A stretch of 61,186 nucleotides of DNA from Promicromonosporaceae bacterium (GCA_009783295.1 WRHK01000020.1:1-61186), one strand, 5' to 3'; numbered from the stretch's first letter, positions 1 through 8,848 are shown. Numbers and translations are program-made. Notes: generated by a model not told the origin, from the sequence alone.

Positions 1-173
1 AGCATGCCGTGGGCACGCCGTGTCGAGCGCGGCCAACCCACGACCAGGAGTGCACCGGCGACGAGAGCGACGAGCGCGACGACGATCAGGAACAGCGGCC
101 CGGTGAGAGCCATCGGTGTCACCCTCCCGAAGAGTCGGAGACCTGGGCCGATACGTCACCCCCAGGTCTCCCA

Positions 174-252
174 TGGTGACGCCAAGCGGACTCGAACCGC
201 CAACCCCTTCAGGAACCGCTCGGCCTGCGGCCCTCCTTCCTCAGTCGGCGCC
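174..252 (-). tRNA. tRNA-like sequence, possible degenerate tRNA
   Basis: Read on the minus strand, the 3' end is a convincing tRNA half. A 5-bp T-stem encloses a TTCGAGT loop, then a 7-base acceptor strand, a discriminator A and an encoded CCA. Seven bases at 246-252 can pair with that acceptor strand (two G-T wobbles), giving a 79-base unit of normal tRNA length. I could not fold a clean D-arm or anticodon arm with a U33-type loop, so no amino acid is assigned. It may be a decayed tRNA, an attachment-site remnant, or chance. Confidence 0.3.
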
Positions 253-254
253 TG

Positions 255-260
255 TAGCCT
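255..260 (+). promoter_or_regulatory. -10 box of leaderless promoter (vanZ-like gene)
   Basis: TAGCCT fits TANNNT and lies 7 bases before the GTG at 268, the actinobacterial leaderless arrangement. No Shine-Dalgarno sequence precedes the GTG. Confidence 0.45.
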
Positions 261-267
261 GCGCGCC

Positions 268-864
268 GTGGCAGCGCACGACCCGCACCCCGCCCCTGGG
301 TTCACCGAGAAGCCCGGAGGCCGTCTCGCCGACGACGCCACGGCGGTCCCCGCCCACGAAGGCAGGACCGTCGAGCGCGTCGTCCTCGGGATCTACGTCC
401 TGGTGCTCGTCTGGGTCGTGCTGCTCAAGCTCCACACCGACGGCTTCGGCGACCTCGTCGGCCGCCGGTCGGTCAACGTCGTTCCGTTCGGCGGGACGGG
501 CGCGGGTGGCGTGGGCGCCAGCGAGCTCGCCGTCAACGTGCTCGCGTTCATCCCGCTCGGGGTGCTCGCCTACCTGGCTGCCCGGCGGCGTCGGTTCGCC
601 AGGGTGTTCCTCCCCATCGTCGCGCTGTCGCTCGTCTTCGAGATCGTCCAGCTCGTCTTCGGCATCGGAGCCAGCGACATCACCGACGTCCTCACGAACA
701 GTGCCGGGGGCCTCCTAGGGCTGGGCATCGCCTGGCTCGGCTTCCGCGTGCTGGGCGACCGCGCCCAGCGTGGGCTCCTCGTCGCCCTCGTCGTCGTCCT
801 GGTCGCCCTCGCCGCGGGGTTCTTCGTCGTGCTGCAGGTGACGGGCATCCGGTTCCGGCTGTAG
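268..864 (+). CDS. VanZ-like family membrane protein
   Basis: The protein is about 198 residues and has four to five hydrophobic segments. It resembles the VanZ-like family, small membrane proteins linked in one branch to teicoplanin resistance but mostly of unknown role. Visible features are the first helix (VLGIYVLVLVWVVLLK), an 'NVVPFG' segment, a second helix with FIPLGVL, and the 'SDITDVLTNSAGGLLG' block typical of the family. The frame is open further upstream to position 4, but that part overlaps a tRNA-like sequence and is Arg/Pro rich. GTG 268 is preferred because a TANNNT box lies 7 bases ahead. It is convergent with the TetR gene across a perfect palindromic terminator. Confidence 0.75.
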   Translation: MAAHDPHPAPGFTEKPGGRLADDATAVPAHEGRTVERVVLGIYVLVLVWVVLLKLHTDGFGDLVGRRSVNVVPFGGTGAGGVGASELAVNVLAFIPLGVLAYLAARRRRFARVFLPIVALSLVFEIVQLVFGIGASDITDVLTNSAGGLLGLGIAWLGFRVLGDRAQRGLLVALVVVLVALAAGFFVVLQVTGIRFRL

Positions 865-868
865 CGCC

Positions 869-892
869 GCTGCGGCCCGATCGGGCCGCAGC
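869..892. terminator. bidirectional terminator
   Basis: A perfect 24-base palindrome (arms GCTGCGGCCCGA and its complement) lies between the convergent VanZ-like and TetR genes and could stop transcription from both sides. There is no T-run. Confidence 0.6.
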
Positions 893-901
893 GAGCTCAG
901 G

Positions 902-1462
902 TCAGGCGCGGACGGCCTTGTCGACGCGACGGAGGTACTCGCTCGTGGCGGCGTGCTTGCTCGTCGTGCCGGCCGTGAGGTACTCGAAGAACAGCGTCGT
1001 GTAGGCCCAGATGATGCCGAGGAACCAGTCCTCGTCGAGCGTCGGGTCGATCGAGCCGTCCGCGTGACCTCGCGGCAGCACGGCAGCGACGTCGGCCTGC
1101 TGCTGGTCGTTGAGGGGGTGCTTGGCGATCTCGTCGTCGGGCAGCGTGCCCGCCATCAGGATCGCCTGCAGCGTGCCGAGCTCGGCGTACTCGCCGCAGA
1201 GCCGTTGCACGGCCTCGCGCGCGGGTCCGACGTCGAGGCGGGCGCGCTCGTGGGCGGCGCTGGCCCGCTGGAGGGCGAGGTCGACGAGCGCGCTCAGCAG
1301 GTCGGCGCGCCCAGGGAAGTAGCGGTGGATCGTGGCCCGGCCGACCCCGGCGGCCGCGGCGATCTCACCCATGGTGGCGTTCGGATCGGCCGCCAACGCC
1401 TCGATCGCGGCGTCGATGATCGCCGCGTGCGTGCGGGCCTGCTGCCCGGTGTACTCGACCAT
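902..1462 (-). CDS. TetR/AcrR family transcriptional regulator
   Basis: A 186-residue one-component repressor. Residues about 8-55 form the TetR helix-turn-helix (AIIDAAIEALAADPNATMGEIAAAAG, then VGRATIHRYFPGRADLL). The rest is a helical ligand-binding and dimerisation domain with no assignable ligand. It is divergent from an MFS transporter 97 bases away, so it most likely represses that transporter and itself. ATG 1462 is chosen because TACCAT lies 6 bases upstream, a leaderless promoter. Confidence 0.88.
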   Translation of the reverse strand: MVEYTGQQARTHAAIIDAAIEALAADPNATMGEIAAAAGVGRATIHRYFPGRADLLSALVDLALQRASAAHERARLDVGPAREAVQRLCGEYAELGTLQAILMAGTLPDDEIAKHPLNDQQQADVAAVLPRGHADGSIDPTLDEDWFLGIIWAYTTLFFEYLTAGTTSKHAATSEYLRRVDKAVRA

Positions 1463-1468
1463 CCCCCC

Positions 1469-1474
1469 ATGGTA
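1469..1474 (-). promoter_or_regulatory. -10 box of leaderless promoter (TetR gene)
   Basis: TACCAT on the minus strand, 6 bases before the ATG at 1462. Confidence 0.45.
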
Positions 1475-1509
1475 TCCGAACGATCATCACGAGCCATTCG
1501 ATCGTGCTC

Positions 1510-1529
1510 ATGAGCCACATCTGTCTCAT
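1510..1529. promoter_or_regulatory. possible TetR operator
   Basis: An inverted repeat ATGAG-N10-CTCAT lies in the divergent TetR/MFS spacer, upstream of the MFS -10 box. The arms are only 5 bp, so this is a weak candidate. Confidence 0.25.
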
Positions 1530-1547
1530 TGATGGACAGCCGACCTC

Positions 1548-1553
1548 TACGGT
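1548..1553 (+). promoter_or_regulatory. -10 box of leaderless promoter (MFS gene)
   Basis: TACGGT lies 6 bases before the GTG at 1560. Confidence 0.45.
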
Positions 1554-1559
1554 GATGCC

Positions 1560-2828
1560 GTGATCAATCGTCAACCGCGCGCCCTGCTGAGCCGCAACTT
1601 CGTCCTGTTCGTCACCGGCTGGGAGCTCAACCAGATCGCCGGCGGCCTGCTGCGCTTCGCGCTCCCGCTCTACGTGCTGCTGCAGACGGGTGACCCCGCG
1701 CTCATGGGCGCCGTGCTGGCCGTCTCCGTCCTCCCCCAGGTGGTGCTCACGCCCATGGGCGGCGTGATCGCCGACCGGTTCGACAAGCGCCGCTTCCTGG
1801 CAGGAGCGAACTTCGCCGTCGCGGCGGCGGTCCTGATCTGGCTCCTGACGACCGGCGGGCTCGACGTCGTCCTCTCCGCGACGATCCTCATGCTGGTCTT
1901 CCTCGGCCTCGAGGCGCTGTTCTCGCCGGTGCTCGAGGCGGTGGTCCCCGCCCTCGTGCCCGAGGACCAGCTGGTGCGGGCCAACTCGGTCACCTTCGCG
2001 CTCGGCCTCGCCTCGGGCGTCGGCGCACCCGCCCTGGGCGGTGCGCTCCTGGCTCGCTGGGGCCTGACCGTCGCGCTCGGCGCCAGCGTCGCCCTGTTCG
2101 CTCTGGCGGCAGTCATCACCTGGTTCACCAGCAGTCCGAGGGCGACTCAGGAGGCCTCGGGACCGCTCCTTCGCACGGCTGTGACGGACCTGCGCGACGC
2201 CGCCCGCCACGTCGTCTCGAACGATCGCGGGCTGCGCAAGGTGCTGGTCGTCGACGTCGTGCTGGCGTTCGCGCTGGCACCCCTGCAGCTGGTCGTGCTG
2301 CCGGCGCTGCTGGTCGACGCCGGGCTGTCCAGCGGGCAGATCGGCTGGGCCACGGGCATCACGATGGTCGGGGCCGCCGTCTCCGTCACGATCATGGGAG
2401 CTCTCGGCGCGCGGGCCACGGTGCGGCTCGTCCGTCCGATCGTGCTGCTCACCGCCGTAGCGACGGCAGCGACCGGGTTCGCCTTCCTCGCCAACCCCGG
2501 GCCGACCGGATCGACCCTGGTGCTGGTCGGTGGCCTCGTCGTGGCGTTCGGCCTCTTCGCCGCCTTCTCCGTGCTCCAGTGGTCGTACGTGGGTGAGCGT
2601 GCTCCCGAGCACCTGGTGGGCAAGATCTTCGCGCTGGCCATGGTCTTGTCCGCGCTCGGCGTGGCCGCGGGCACGTGGGTCTTCGGCGAGCTGATCACCC
2701 GCTTCCTCGACACCCCCGCCGTCGTGCTGCTCTTCGCGGCAGCCATCGCCGCGGCCGTCGCCGCGGGTGCGAGCATGTCGAAGCACGCGCCCGCCTCCCC
2801 CGCTCCCCAGAGCGAGGTGCCGGCGTGA
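1560..2828 (+). CDS. MFS transporter (drug-efflux-like)
   Basis: A 422-residue integral membrane protein with about 12 hydrophobic segments. The loop after helix 2 reads GGVIADRFDKRRFL, which matches the major facilitator G-x3-D-R-x-G-R-R motif A in slightly degenerate form. The closest general type is the macrolide/drug exporter or enterobactin-exporter-like group, but the substrate cannot be read from the sequence. GTG 1560 follows a TANNNT box by 6 bases. The divergent TetR gene implies substrate-induced expression. The stop overlaps the GTG of rsgA by 4 bases, so the two are translationally coupled. Confidence 0.85.
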   Translation: MINRQPRALLSRNFVLFVTGWELNQIAGGLLRFALPLYVLLQTGDPALMGAVLAVSVLPQVVLTPMGGVIADRFDKRRFLAGANFAVAAAVLIWLLTTGGLDVVLSATILMLVFLGLEALFSPVLEAVVPALVPEDQLVRANSVTFALGLASGVGAPALGGALLARWGLTVALGASVALFALAAVITWFTSSPRATQEASGPLLRTAVTDLRDAARHVVSNDRGLRKVLVVDVVLAFALAPLQLVVLPALLVDAGLSSGQIGWATGITMVGAAVSVTIMGALGARATVRLVRPIVLLTAVATAATGFAFLANPGPTGSTLVLVGGLVVAFGLFAAFSVLQWSYVGERAPEHLVGKIFALAMVLSALGVAAGTWVFGELITRFLDTPAVVLLFAAAIAAAVAAGASMSKHAPASPAPQSEVPA

Positions 2829-3898
2829 ACGCGACCCTGCTGAGCCACGGGCTCGACCCGGCCATGTTCCTCGGCCACCCAGGAGCTCCGGCGCGGGTCA
2901 CCGCCGTCCACCGTGACCGCTATGACGTGATCACCGAGCACGGGCCGCGACACGCGCGCCTGAAGACGAGCATCTACTTCAGCGACGATCCCGGTGCGGA
3001 CGCGGAGTTTCCCACCGTGGGCGACGCCGTCACGCTGCAGTACGTGCAGGACGGGGACAGCCTGATCACCGCCACCCTGGAACGCCGCAGCTACTTCGCG
3101 CGGCGCGACCCCGACAAGGGACGCGGAGAGCAGGCGGTCGCCGCGAACTTCGACTTCTGCCTCATTCTCGGCTCGCTCAACCAGGACTTCCGGCTGCGAC
3201 GCATCGAGCGCTATCTCGCGCTCGCCTGGGACAGCGGAGCCGTGCCCGTCGTCGTGCTGACCAAGGCCGATCTGGTGGACGACCCGGAGGAGCAGGTACG
3301 GGCCGTGGAGGGCGTGGCGAACTTCGCCGACGTCATCGCGGTGAGCACCGTCACCGGGGCCGGTCTGGACCGAGTCGCCCAGTACGTGCGACCGGGCAGG
3401 ACGGCGGTGCTGCTCGGCTCGTCGGGCGTCGGCAAGTCCACGCTCGTCAACGCGCTGGCCGGCGCCGAGCTCATGGCCACGAACGAGATTTGCGAGGACG
3501 ACGCCCGAGGTCGGCACACCACGACTCACCGGCAGCTGATCGTGCTGCCGGGCGGTGGCGTGGTCATCGACACCCCCGGGATGCGCGAGCTGGGCATGTG
3601 GGAGGCGGGCGCCGGGCTGGCCCAGGCGTTCGCGGACGTCGAGTCCGTCCTGGCGCGGGGCTGCCGGTTCTCCGACTGCCAGCACGCCAGCGAGCCGGGA
3701 TGCGCGGCCACCTCGGCGATCGCGCACGGAGAGCTGGCCCAGGATCGCTGGGACAGCTACCTGAAGCTGCAGAGGGAGGTCCGGTACGCCGAGGACCGGG
3801 CCGCCCGCGCGAGGGAGAGAAAGCAGACCTGGAAATCCTTCGAGCGCGCCTATCGGGCGGCCTCCAAGGAGGGCATCGTCAAGACTGTCCGGAACTAG
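2825..3898 (+). CDS. rsgA: ribosome small-subunit-dependent GTPase A
   Basis: A 357-residue circularly permuted GTPase that acts in late 30S subunit maturation. In order there is an N-terminal OB-like region (about 15-85), the G4 motif TKAD, the P-loop G1 GSSGVGKST, the G3 motif DTPGMREL, and a C-terminal zinc-binding knuckle with Cys residues in CRFSDCQH and PGCA, followed by a basic helical tail. This G4-G1-G3 order is diagnostic of RsgA/YjeQ. GTG 2825 overlaps the TGA of the MFS gene, so this start is preferred over an in-frame extension inside that gene. Pairing with an MFS transporter is unusual for a housekeeping factor; it may be an extra paralogue. Confidence 0.9.
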   Translation: MNATLLSHGLDPAMFLGHPGAPARVTAVHRDRYDVITEHGPRHARLKTSIYFSDDPGADAEFPTVGDAVTLQYVQDGDSLITATLERRSYFARRDPDKGRGEQAVAANFDFCLILGSLNQDFRLRRIERYLALAWDSGAVPVVVLTKADLVDDPEEQVRAVEGVANFADVIAVSTVTGAGLDRVAQYVRPGRTAVLLGSSGVGKSTLVNALAGAELMATNEICEDDARGRHTTTHRQLIVLPGGGVVIDTPGMRELGMWEAGAGLAQAFADVESVLARGCRFSDCQHASEPGCAATSAIAHGELAQDRWDSYLKLQREVRYAEDRAARARERKQTWKSFERAYRAASKEGIVKTVRN

Positions 3899-3912
3899 AG
3901 GTGCCGCCCACG

Positions 3913-3936
3913 GAGCGTGACACAGCGCGCACGCTC
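3913..3936. terminator. possible terminator between convergent genes
   Basis: Inverted repeat GAGCGTG / CACGCTC with a 10-base loop, between the rsgA stop and the end of the YbhB-like gene. Confidence 0.35.
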
Positions 3937-4468
3937 ACCGCTCGTAGGTGCCGGTCAGCCGGCCCCGACCGGTGAGCGGGAGGCCCGCGTCGGCGACGTC
4001 GCGCAGGCGGAACCCCGCCGTCAGGTCGAGCGGGACGGCGACGGCGTAGAGCTGGAACACGTAACGGTGCGGGCCGTGGCCCTTCGGCGGGAACGGGCCC
4101 GCCCAGCCACGCTTGATCGAGCCCCTGCCGAGAACGATGCCCGGCGTGGCCGTGCCCGCGGTCAGCGCACCCGCGCCGACGCTGTCGACGTTCGCATCGA
4201 GCGCAGCGAGCAGGTGGGTCGAGACGCCGTCGCGCGGGGTGTCGGGGTCCTGGCAGACGAGCAGCAGTCCCTTCGTCCCAGTGGGGAGGGCAGACCATGC
4301 CAGCTCGGGCGACACGTTCGGCCCGAAGAGGTGCGCACGGTGAGCCTCGGGGATGACGCCGTCGCCGTGCGGAGCCCACGGGGCGGTCACGGTGATGTTC
4401 TCCGGGGCGTCCCAGGCGGTCTGGCTCCACAGAAGGGATGCGTCGCTGGCGTGGTGGGGCAGCTTCAT
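3935..4468 (-). CDS. YbhB/YbcL family Raf-kinase-inhibitor-like protein
   Basis: A 177-residue cytosolic protein of the PEBP fold. Visible family features are the SPELAW segment near residue 55, the LLVCQDPDTPRDG block (the DPD...P anion-binding loop), and the GWAGPFPPKGHGPHRYVFQLYAV stretch, split here as GWAGPFPPKGHGPHRY followed by VFQLYAV. Biochemical function in bacteria is poorly defined. ATG 4468 follows a TACGGT box by 7 bases, so the transcript is probably leaderless. It stands alone, convergent with rsgA and divergent from the GH76 gene. Confidence 0.88.
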   Translation of the reverse strand: MKLPHHASDASLLWSQTAWDAPENITVTAPWAPHGDGVIPEAHRAHLFGPNVSPELAWSALPTGTKGLLLVCQDPDTPRDGVSTHLLAALDANVDSVGAGALTAGTATPGIVLGRGSIKRGWAGPFPPKGHGPHRYVFQLYAVAVPLDLTAGFRLRDVADAGLPLTGRGRLTGTYER

Positions 4469-4475
4469 GGTCGCG

Positions 4476-4481
4476 ACCGTA
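4476..4481 (-). promoter_or_regulatory. -10 box of leaderless promoter (YbhB-like gene)
   Basis: TACGGT on the minus strand, 7 bases before the ATG at 4468. Confidence 0.45.
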
Positions 4482-4520
4482 CTGGACGCGCGGTGGCGGC
4501 GACGGGTACGTTCCCTTGTC

Positions 4521-4534
4521 TGACAGCGTTGTCA
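4521..4534. promoter_or_regulatory. possible operator upstream of GH76 gene
   Basis: Inverted repeat TGACA-GCGT-TGTCA, about 40 bases upstream of the mannanase start, in a position suited to a local repressor. Short arms; weak evidence. Confidence 0.25.
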
Positions 4535-4572
4535 AGCGATGGCGCGACGCTGCGCCGAAGCGGGAGGCAAGC

Positions 4573-6588
4573 ATGGACGGGCAGAGATTGCGTCGGCTGG
4601 GCCGGCGCGCGGCGGTCACGATCGCGACGACGGCTGTGGCCGTCGGCGGGCTCGCGGGCACGGCGCAGGCCACGGATCACCGGGTGTCGTCGCAGGCCAT
4701 CGAGGCCGCCGACACGATCATGAAGTGGTACGACCCGGACACCGGACTGTGGAAGACCACCAACTGGTGGAACGCGGCGAACATCCTCACGGGCCTGATG
4801 GACCTCGATCTCAAGGACCACACGCAGCGCTACGTCGACGTCGCGGCGACCACCTACGCGCAGGGCAAGGACCAGCAGGACGGCAACTTCACCAACCAGT
4901 ACAACGACGACACGGGCTGGTGGGGCCTGGCATGGCTCCGGGCCTACGAGCTCACCGGCACGCAGCAGTACCTCGACACCGCGGTGGCGGACGCCGAGAA
5001 GATCTGGGCCTTCCAGGACGACAGCTGCGGCGGCGGCATCTGGTGGAACGAGGACAAGGGCTACAAGAACTCGATCACCAACGAGCTGTTCATCAAGCTC
5101 GCCGCGCAGCTGCACAACACCCTGCCGGGCGACACGGTCTGGCTCGACCGCGCCGAGCAGACCTGGCACTGGTTCCAGGACGCCGGCCTCATCAACGCGA
5201 GCCACCAGATCAACGACGGCCTCAACAGCGCGTGCCGCAACGACGGCACCTCGCCCGTCTTCTCCTACAACCAGGGCGTGATCCTGGGCGCGCTCGTCGA
5301 GCTCGACAAGGCCGGCGACGCGGACGCGCTGTCGGTGGCCGACCAGATCGCCACAGCGGCGGTGACGAGCCCGACGCTCTCACCCCACGGCATCCTGGCG
5401 GACCCGGGCGAGCCGCAGTCGGACGGCGGCGCCGACGGGACGACCTTCAAGGGCGTGTTCGTCCGCAACCTGGACGAGCTCGACCAGCACGAGGGCGGCA
5501 CCCCGCTCTACCGCGGGTACCTGCAGCGGCAGGCCAGCTCGATCATCGGCCACGACCGCAACGCCGACGGCCAGTTCGGCTACCACTGGGCCGGCCCGTT
5601 CGACACGGCCGACGCCGCCCGGCAGGGCAGCGCGCTCGACGCGCTGGTGGCCGCTGCCCCGGACCGCGTACTGACCGTCACGGCGGACGCCGCCTATCCC
5701 GGCGGCCCGGCGGTCACAGCGCCCGGTGCCCCGGGCACGGCGACGACGTCGTTCACCAACGGCGGGCGCACGCCCGCCACCGAGGTCACGGTGACCTTGC
5801 AGGCGCCCGACGGCTGGACGGTCGAGCCGCAGACGCCGGCCGTCTCCGACCGCGTGGGTCAGACGGCCTCGCTCGCCACGACCTGGACGGTCGAGCCGCC
5901 CGCGGGCACCGCACCAGGCCGGTACACGCTCGACGCCACCACCCAGTACGACGTCCCCGGCCGCACCGGGCGGCAGTCGGTCACCGGCAGCACCCGCGTC
6001 ATCGTCGCCAACACGGCGACCCGTTGCGTGAGCACCGCGGACGGCTACTGCCCGCTCGACCTGACGGGCGACTACGACCACGACGGCGTCGCCTCCCTGG
6101 CCGACCCCGCCGCCGGCAACTTCGACGGGCTGGGCTGGAGCTACGCGGCCGACCTGCTGCCCGCACCCGGGCCGGTGACGCTGGGCGGCGTGCCCTACCA
6201 GGCGCCGTCGACGGCGGGCACGGACCCGAACTTCGTCGAGGCCTCTGGGCAGCCGCTCGTCGTCCCGGCCGGGAGCTACGCGGTCGCGCACGTGCTCGGC
6301 TCCGCGCACAACGGCAGCGTCGACACGACGGCGACCGTCGTCTACGCGGACGGGAGCACGGCATCCGTGGCGCTGCGCCTGAGCGACTGGGCAGGCGGTG
6401 CCGCGTTCGGCAACGCCAAGGCGATCGCCATGCCCTACCGCATCAAGGCCGGCAAGGGTCAGGATGGCCCCGCGGTGTCGATCTTCAGCACCACCGTGGC
6501 GCTCGACCCGAGCAAGCAGGCGAAGTGGATCGTGCTCCCGACCGACCCGCGCGTCGAGGTGTACGCCCTCACGCTCGGGCAGGGGTGA
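4573..6588 (+). CDS. secreted GH76 alpha-1,6-mannanase-like glycoside hydrolase
   Basis: A 671-residue exported protein. Residues 1-33 are a signal peptide with a twin-arginine-like basic start and an AQA cleavage motif. Residues about 35-345 match GH76 endo-alpha-1,6-mannanases, with the paired catalytic aspartates in NDDTGWW (D112-D113) and many aromatic residues. Residues about 385-475 look like a NEW3-type beta-sandwich (TSFTNGGRTPATEVTVTL). The C-terminal 180 residues form another beta-rich module of the kind that follows NEW3 domains in alpha-glycosidases. The likely substrate is fungal or yeast mannan. ATG 4573 starts the signal peptide. The gene is monocistronic and ends in a hairpin. 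Confidence 0.85.
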   Translation: MDGQRLRRLGRRAAVTIATTAVAVGGLAGTAQATDHRVSSQAIEAADTIMKWYDPDTGLWKTTNWWNAANILTGLMDLDLKDHTQRYVDVAATTYAQGKDQQDGNFTNQYNDDTGWWGLAWLRAYELTGTQQYLDTAVADAEKIWAFQDDSCGGGIWWNEDKGYKNSITNELFIKLAAQLHNTLPGDTVWLDRAEQTWHWFQDAGLINASHQINDGLNSACRNDGTSPVFSYNQGVILGALVELDKAGDADALSVADQIATAAVTSPTLSPHGILADPGEPQSDGGADGTTFKGVFVRNLDELDQHEGGTPLYRGYLQRQASSIIGHDRNADGQFGYHWAGPFDTADAARQGSALDALVAAAPDRVLTVTADAAYPGGPAVTAPGAPGTATTSFTNGGRTPATEVTVTLQAPDGWTVEPQTPAVSDRVGQTASLATTWTVEPPAGTAPGRYTLDATTQYDVPGRTGRQSVTGSTRVIVANTATRCVSTADGYCPLDLTGDYDHDGVASLADPAAGNFDGLGWSYAADLLPAPGPVTLGGVPYQAPSTAGTDPNFVEASGQPLVVPAGSYAVAHVLGSAHNGSVDTTATVVYADGSTASVALRLSDWAGGAAFGNAKAIAMPYRIKAGKGQDGPAVSIFSTTVALDPSKQAKWIVLPTDPRVEVYALTLGQG

Positions 6589-6617
6589 GCGCAGCGCCGG
6601 CGCGAACGCGTGACGGG

Positions 6618-6642
6618 GGTGCCGCCGGTTACGGGCGGCACC
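6618..6642 (+). terminator. terminator after the GH76 gene
   Basis: Perfect 9-bp stem GGTGCCGCC / GGCGGCACC with a 7-base loop, 30 bases after the stop codon. Confidence 0.55.
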
Positions 6643-6771
6643 TCCGTTCGTGCGCGCGACCCCATCGCCCGCGCGGCAGGCGGGGCCCCGTCGCGCCCAC
6701 GGCTTTGCAGGCCCGTCGCGCGGGAGGTAGGTTCCTTCGGCTCCCACCCCACCAGCCTCCGGAGGTTCGTC

Positions 6772-8820
6772 GTGCCCGCAGCCGTGTCCGAGGCCGCGCT
6801 GGACGAGGAGCGGGCGTACCTCCTGCGGGCGCGCGAGGAGCTGGCACGGATGCGTGAGCGCACCGAGGCGCTCACCGTCCACGCCGGCGACCGGATCAGC
6901 GCCGAGGCGCTCGAGCGGACGCTCGCCCGCCGCCTGGCCCAGCTCGCGGACGACCCACACGTGCCGCTGTTCTTCGGCCGGCTGGACCACGAGGAGACGT
7001 CGGGCGGCGAGGTGTTCCACGTCGGGCGGCGGCACGTCTCGGACACGGCCGGCGATCCGCTGGTCGTCGACTGGCGGGCCCCGGTGAGCGCGGCGTTCTA
7101 CCGGGCGACCCGGCAGGACCCGATGGGGGTGGCGGTGCGCCGCCGGTACGGGTTCGCGCGCGGGTCCCTCACCGGGTTCGAGGACGAGGTGCTGTCCGGT
7201 CCGTCGGCGGCCGACGTCGGGCGCTCGGAGATCCTCGAGCACGAGATCGAGCGCCCCCGCACCGGCCCGATGCGCGACATCGTGGCGACGATCCAGCCGG
7301 AGCAGGACGTCATCGTGCGCAGCGAGCTCGACCGCACCGTCGTCGTGCAGGGAGCGCCGGGGACGGGGAAGACGGCGGTGGGACTGCACCGTGCCGCCTA
7401 CCTTCTGTACGCGCACCGGGAGCAGGTCACGCGGCGCGGCATGACGGTCGTCGGGCCGAACGCGAGCTTCCTCCGCTACATCCGCGACGTGCTGCCGGCG
7501 CTCGGCGAGGTCGACGCCACGCAGACGACGATCGAGGACCTGGTCTCCACGCACGGGCGCCTGCGGGGTACTGAACCGGCTGAGGTCGCCCGGCTCAAGG
7601 GCGACGCACGCATGGCCCAGGTGCTGCGTCACGCCGTCTGGTCGCACCTGGGCGAGCCCGCTGAGGCGCTGGTGCTGCCGCGCGGGTCGATGCGCTGGCG
7701 CGTGCCCGCGCACGAGGCGCGCGACGCGATCGCGCAGGTCGTGAGCCGGTCCCCACGCTACGACGCCGGGCGCGAGCAGCTCCGGTACGCCCTGGCGCAC
7801 CGGATCCTGCAGCGGATCGAGGCGAGCGGCGACGCGCTCGACGAGCGGGCGTGGGACACGCTCGCGCGCACCAAGCCGGTCAAGGACTACACCGCCGCGC
7901 TCTGGCCGGCGATCGCGCCGGCTCGGCTGCTCCACCGGCTGCTCTCCGAACCGGAGACCCTCGCGCGGGCCGCCGACGGCGTCCTCACGCCTGACGAGCA
8001 GGCGGCGCTCGTGTGGGCGGACCCGCCGCGCAGCCCCGGCACGGCGCGATGGACCCTCGCCGACCTGGTTCTGCTCGACGAGCTCGCCGACCTGCTCGAG
8101 CGGACCACGTCTGTGGCTCACGTCGTGGCCGACGAGGCGCAGGACCTCTCGCCGATGATGCTCCGGGCGCTCGGCCGCCGGGCCCGCACCGGCTCGCTCA
8201 CCGTGCTCGGCGACCTCGCGCAGGCGACCACGCCGTGGGCGGTGCGCTCGTGGGCTGACGCGCTCGACCACCTGGGCAAGCCCGACGGACACGTCGAGCA
8301 GCTGACCGCCGGCTTCCGCGTCCCGGGCGACGTCATCGAGTACGCGGCGCGGCTGCTGCCGCAGATCGCCCCCGAGCTCGAGCCGCCAGTCGCGGTGCGG
8401 CGGTCCCGAGGCGAGCTCATGCTCACCACCGTGCCGACGATCGATCTGGTGACCGCCGCACTCGCCCGCGACGGGTCCGTGGGGCTGATCGTTCCCGACG
8501 CGACGGTGCCGCAGGTGCGGCGCCTGCTCGCCGGTGCGGGTCTCGCGTTCGCCGTCGTCGGGGAGGACGACGGCGCTACGTCCCGGCCGGCCGCCGAGGA
8601 AGCGGAGGTCACCGAGTTCGACTCGCGCCTCGACCTGGTTCCCGCCTCGCTGGCCAAGGGCCTGGAGTTCGACCACGTCGTGCTCGACGACCCCGCCGGG
8701 ATCGTCGATGGCGAGGCCAGCCGCGAGCTGGGCCTGCGGCGGCTGTACGTCTGCCTGACCCGGGCCGTGACCTCGCTGGCGGTGCGGCACCAGGGGGACC
8801 TGCCGAGCGAGCTCGCCTGA
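6772..8820 (+). CDS. helD: HelD-like UvrD/Rep-type helicase (RNA polymerase recycling)
   Basis: A 682-residue superfamily 1 ATPase of the HelD type, which binds stalled RNA polymerase and releases it from nucleic acid. The N-terminus is a coiled-coil arm (residues about 8-60, rich in Glu/Arg/Ala). The Walker A motif GAPGTGKTAV lies near residue 195, followed by HRAAYLLYAHRE; later come ADEAQDLSPMML (Walker B) and ASLAKGLEFDHVVLDDP near the C-terminus. GTG 6772 has the Shine-Dalgarno CGGAGG about 6 bases upstream; the frame is open before this but without a better start. It is shorter at the N-terminus than Bacillus HelD, as expected for class II actinobacterial forms. Confidence 0.82.
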   Translation: MPAAVSEAALDEERAYLLRAREELARMRERTEALTVHAGDRISAEALERTLARRLAQLADDPHVPLFFGRLDHEETSGGEVFHVGRRHVSDTAGDPLVVDWRAPVSAAFYRATRQDPMGVAVRRRYGFARGSLTGFEDEVLSGPSAADVGRSEILEHEIERPRTGPMRDIVATIQPEQDVIVRSELDRTVVVQGAPGTGKTAVGLHRAAYLLYAHREQVTRRGMTVVGPNASFLRYIRDVLPALGEVDATQTTIEDLVSTHGRLRGTEPAEVARLKGDARMAQVLRHAVWSHLGEPAEALVLPRGSMRWRVPAHEARDAIAQVVSRSPRYDAGREQLRYALAHRILQRIEASGDALDERAWDTLARTKPVKDYTAALWPAIAPARLLHRLLSEPETLARAADGVLTPDEQAALVWADPPRSPGTARWTLADLVLLDELADLLERTTSVAHVVADEAQDLSPMMLRALGRRARTGSLTVLGDLAQATTPWAVRSWADALDHLGKPDGHVEQLTAGFRVPGDVIEYAARLLPQIAPELEPPVAVRRSRGELMLTTVPTIDLVTAALARDGSVGLIVPDATVPQVRRLLAGAGLAFAVVGEDDGATSRPAAEEAEVTEFDSRLDLVPASLAKGLEFDHVVLDDPAGIVDGEASRELGLRRLYVCLTRAVTSLAVRHQGDLPSELA

Positions 8821-8848
8821 GCGAGGGCCTGGGTGCGCGTGGTACCCG

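Noticed and set aside
174-252. Calling a definite, functional tRNA
   Set aside because: No acceptable anticodon arm or D-arm could be folded, so it is only listed as tRNA-like.
4539-6857. 772-codon plus-strand frame over the mannanase
   Set aside because: A shifted shadow of the GH76 gene; low-complexity Arg/Gly/Pro composition and no motif.
5380-8790. 1,136-codon open frame on the minus strand
   Set aside because: Antisense to the GH76 and HelD genes. It is Arg/Gly/His-rich with no domain, typical of the mirror frame of GC-rich genes.
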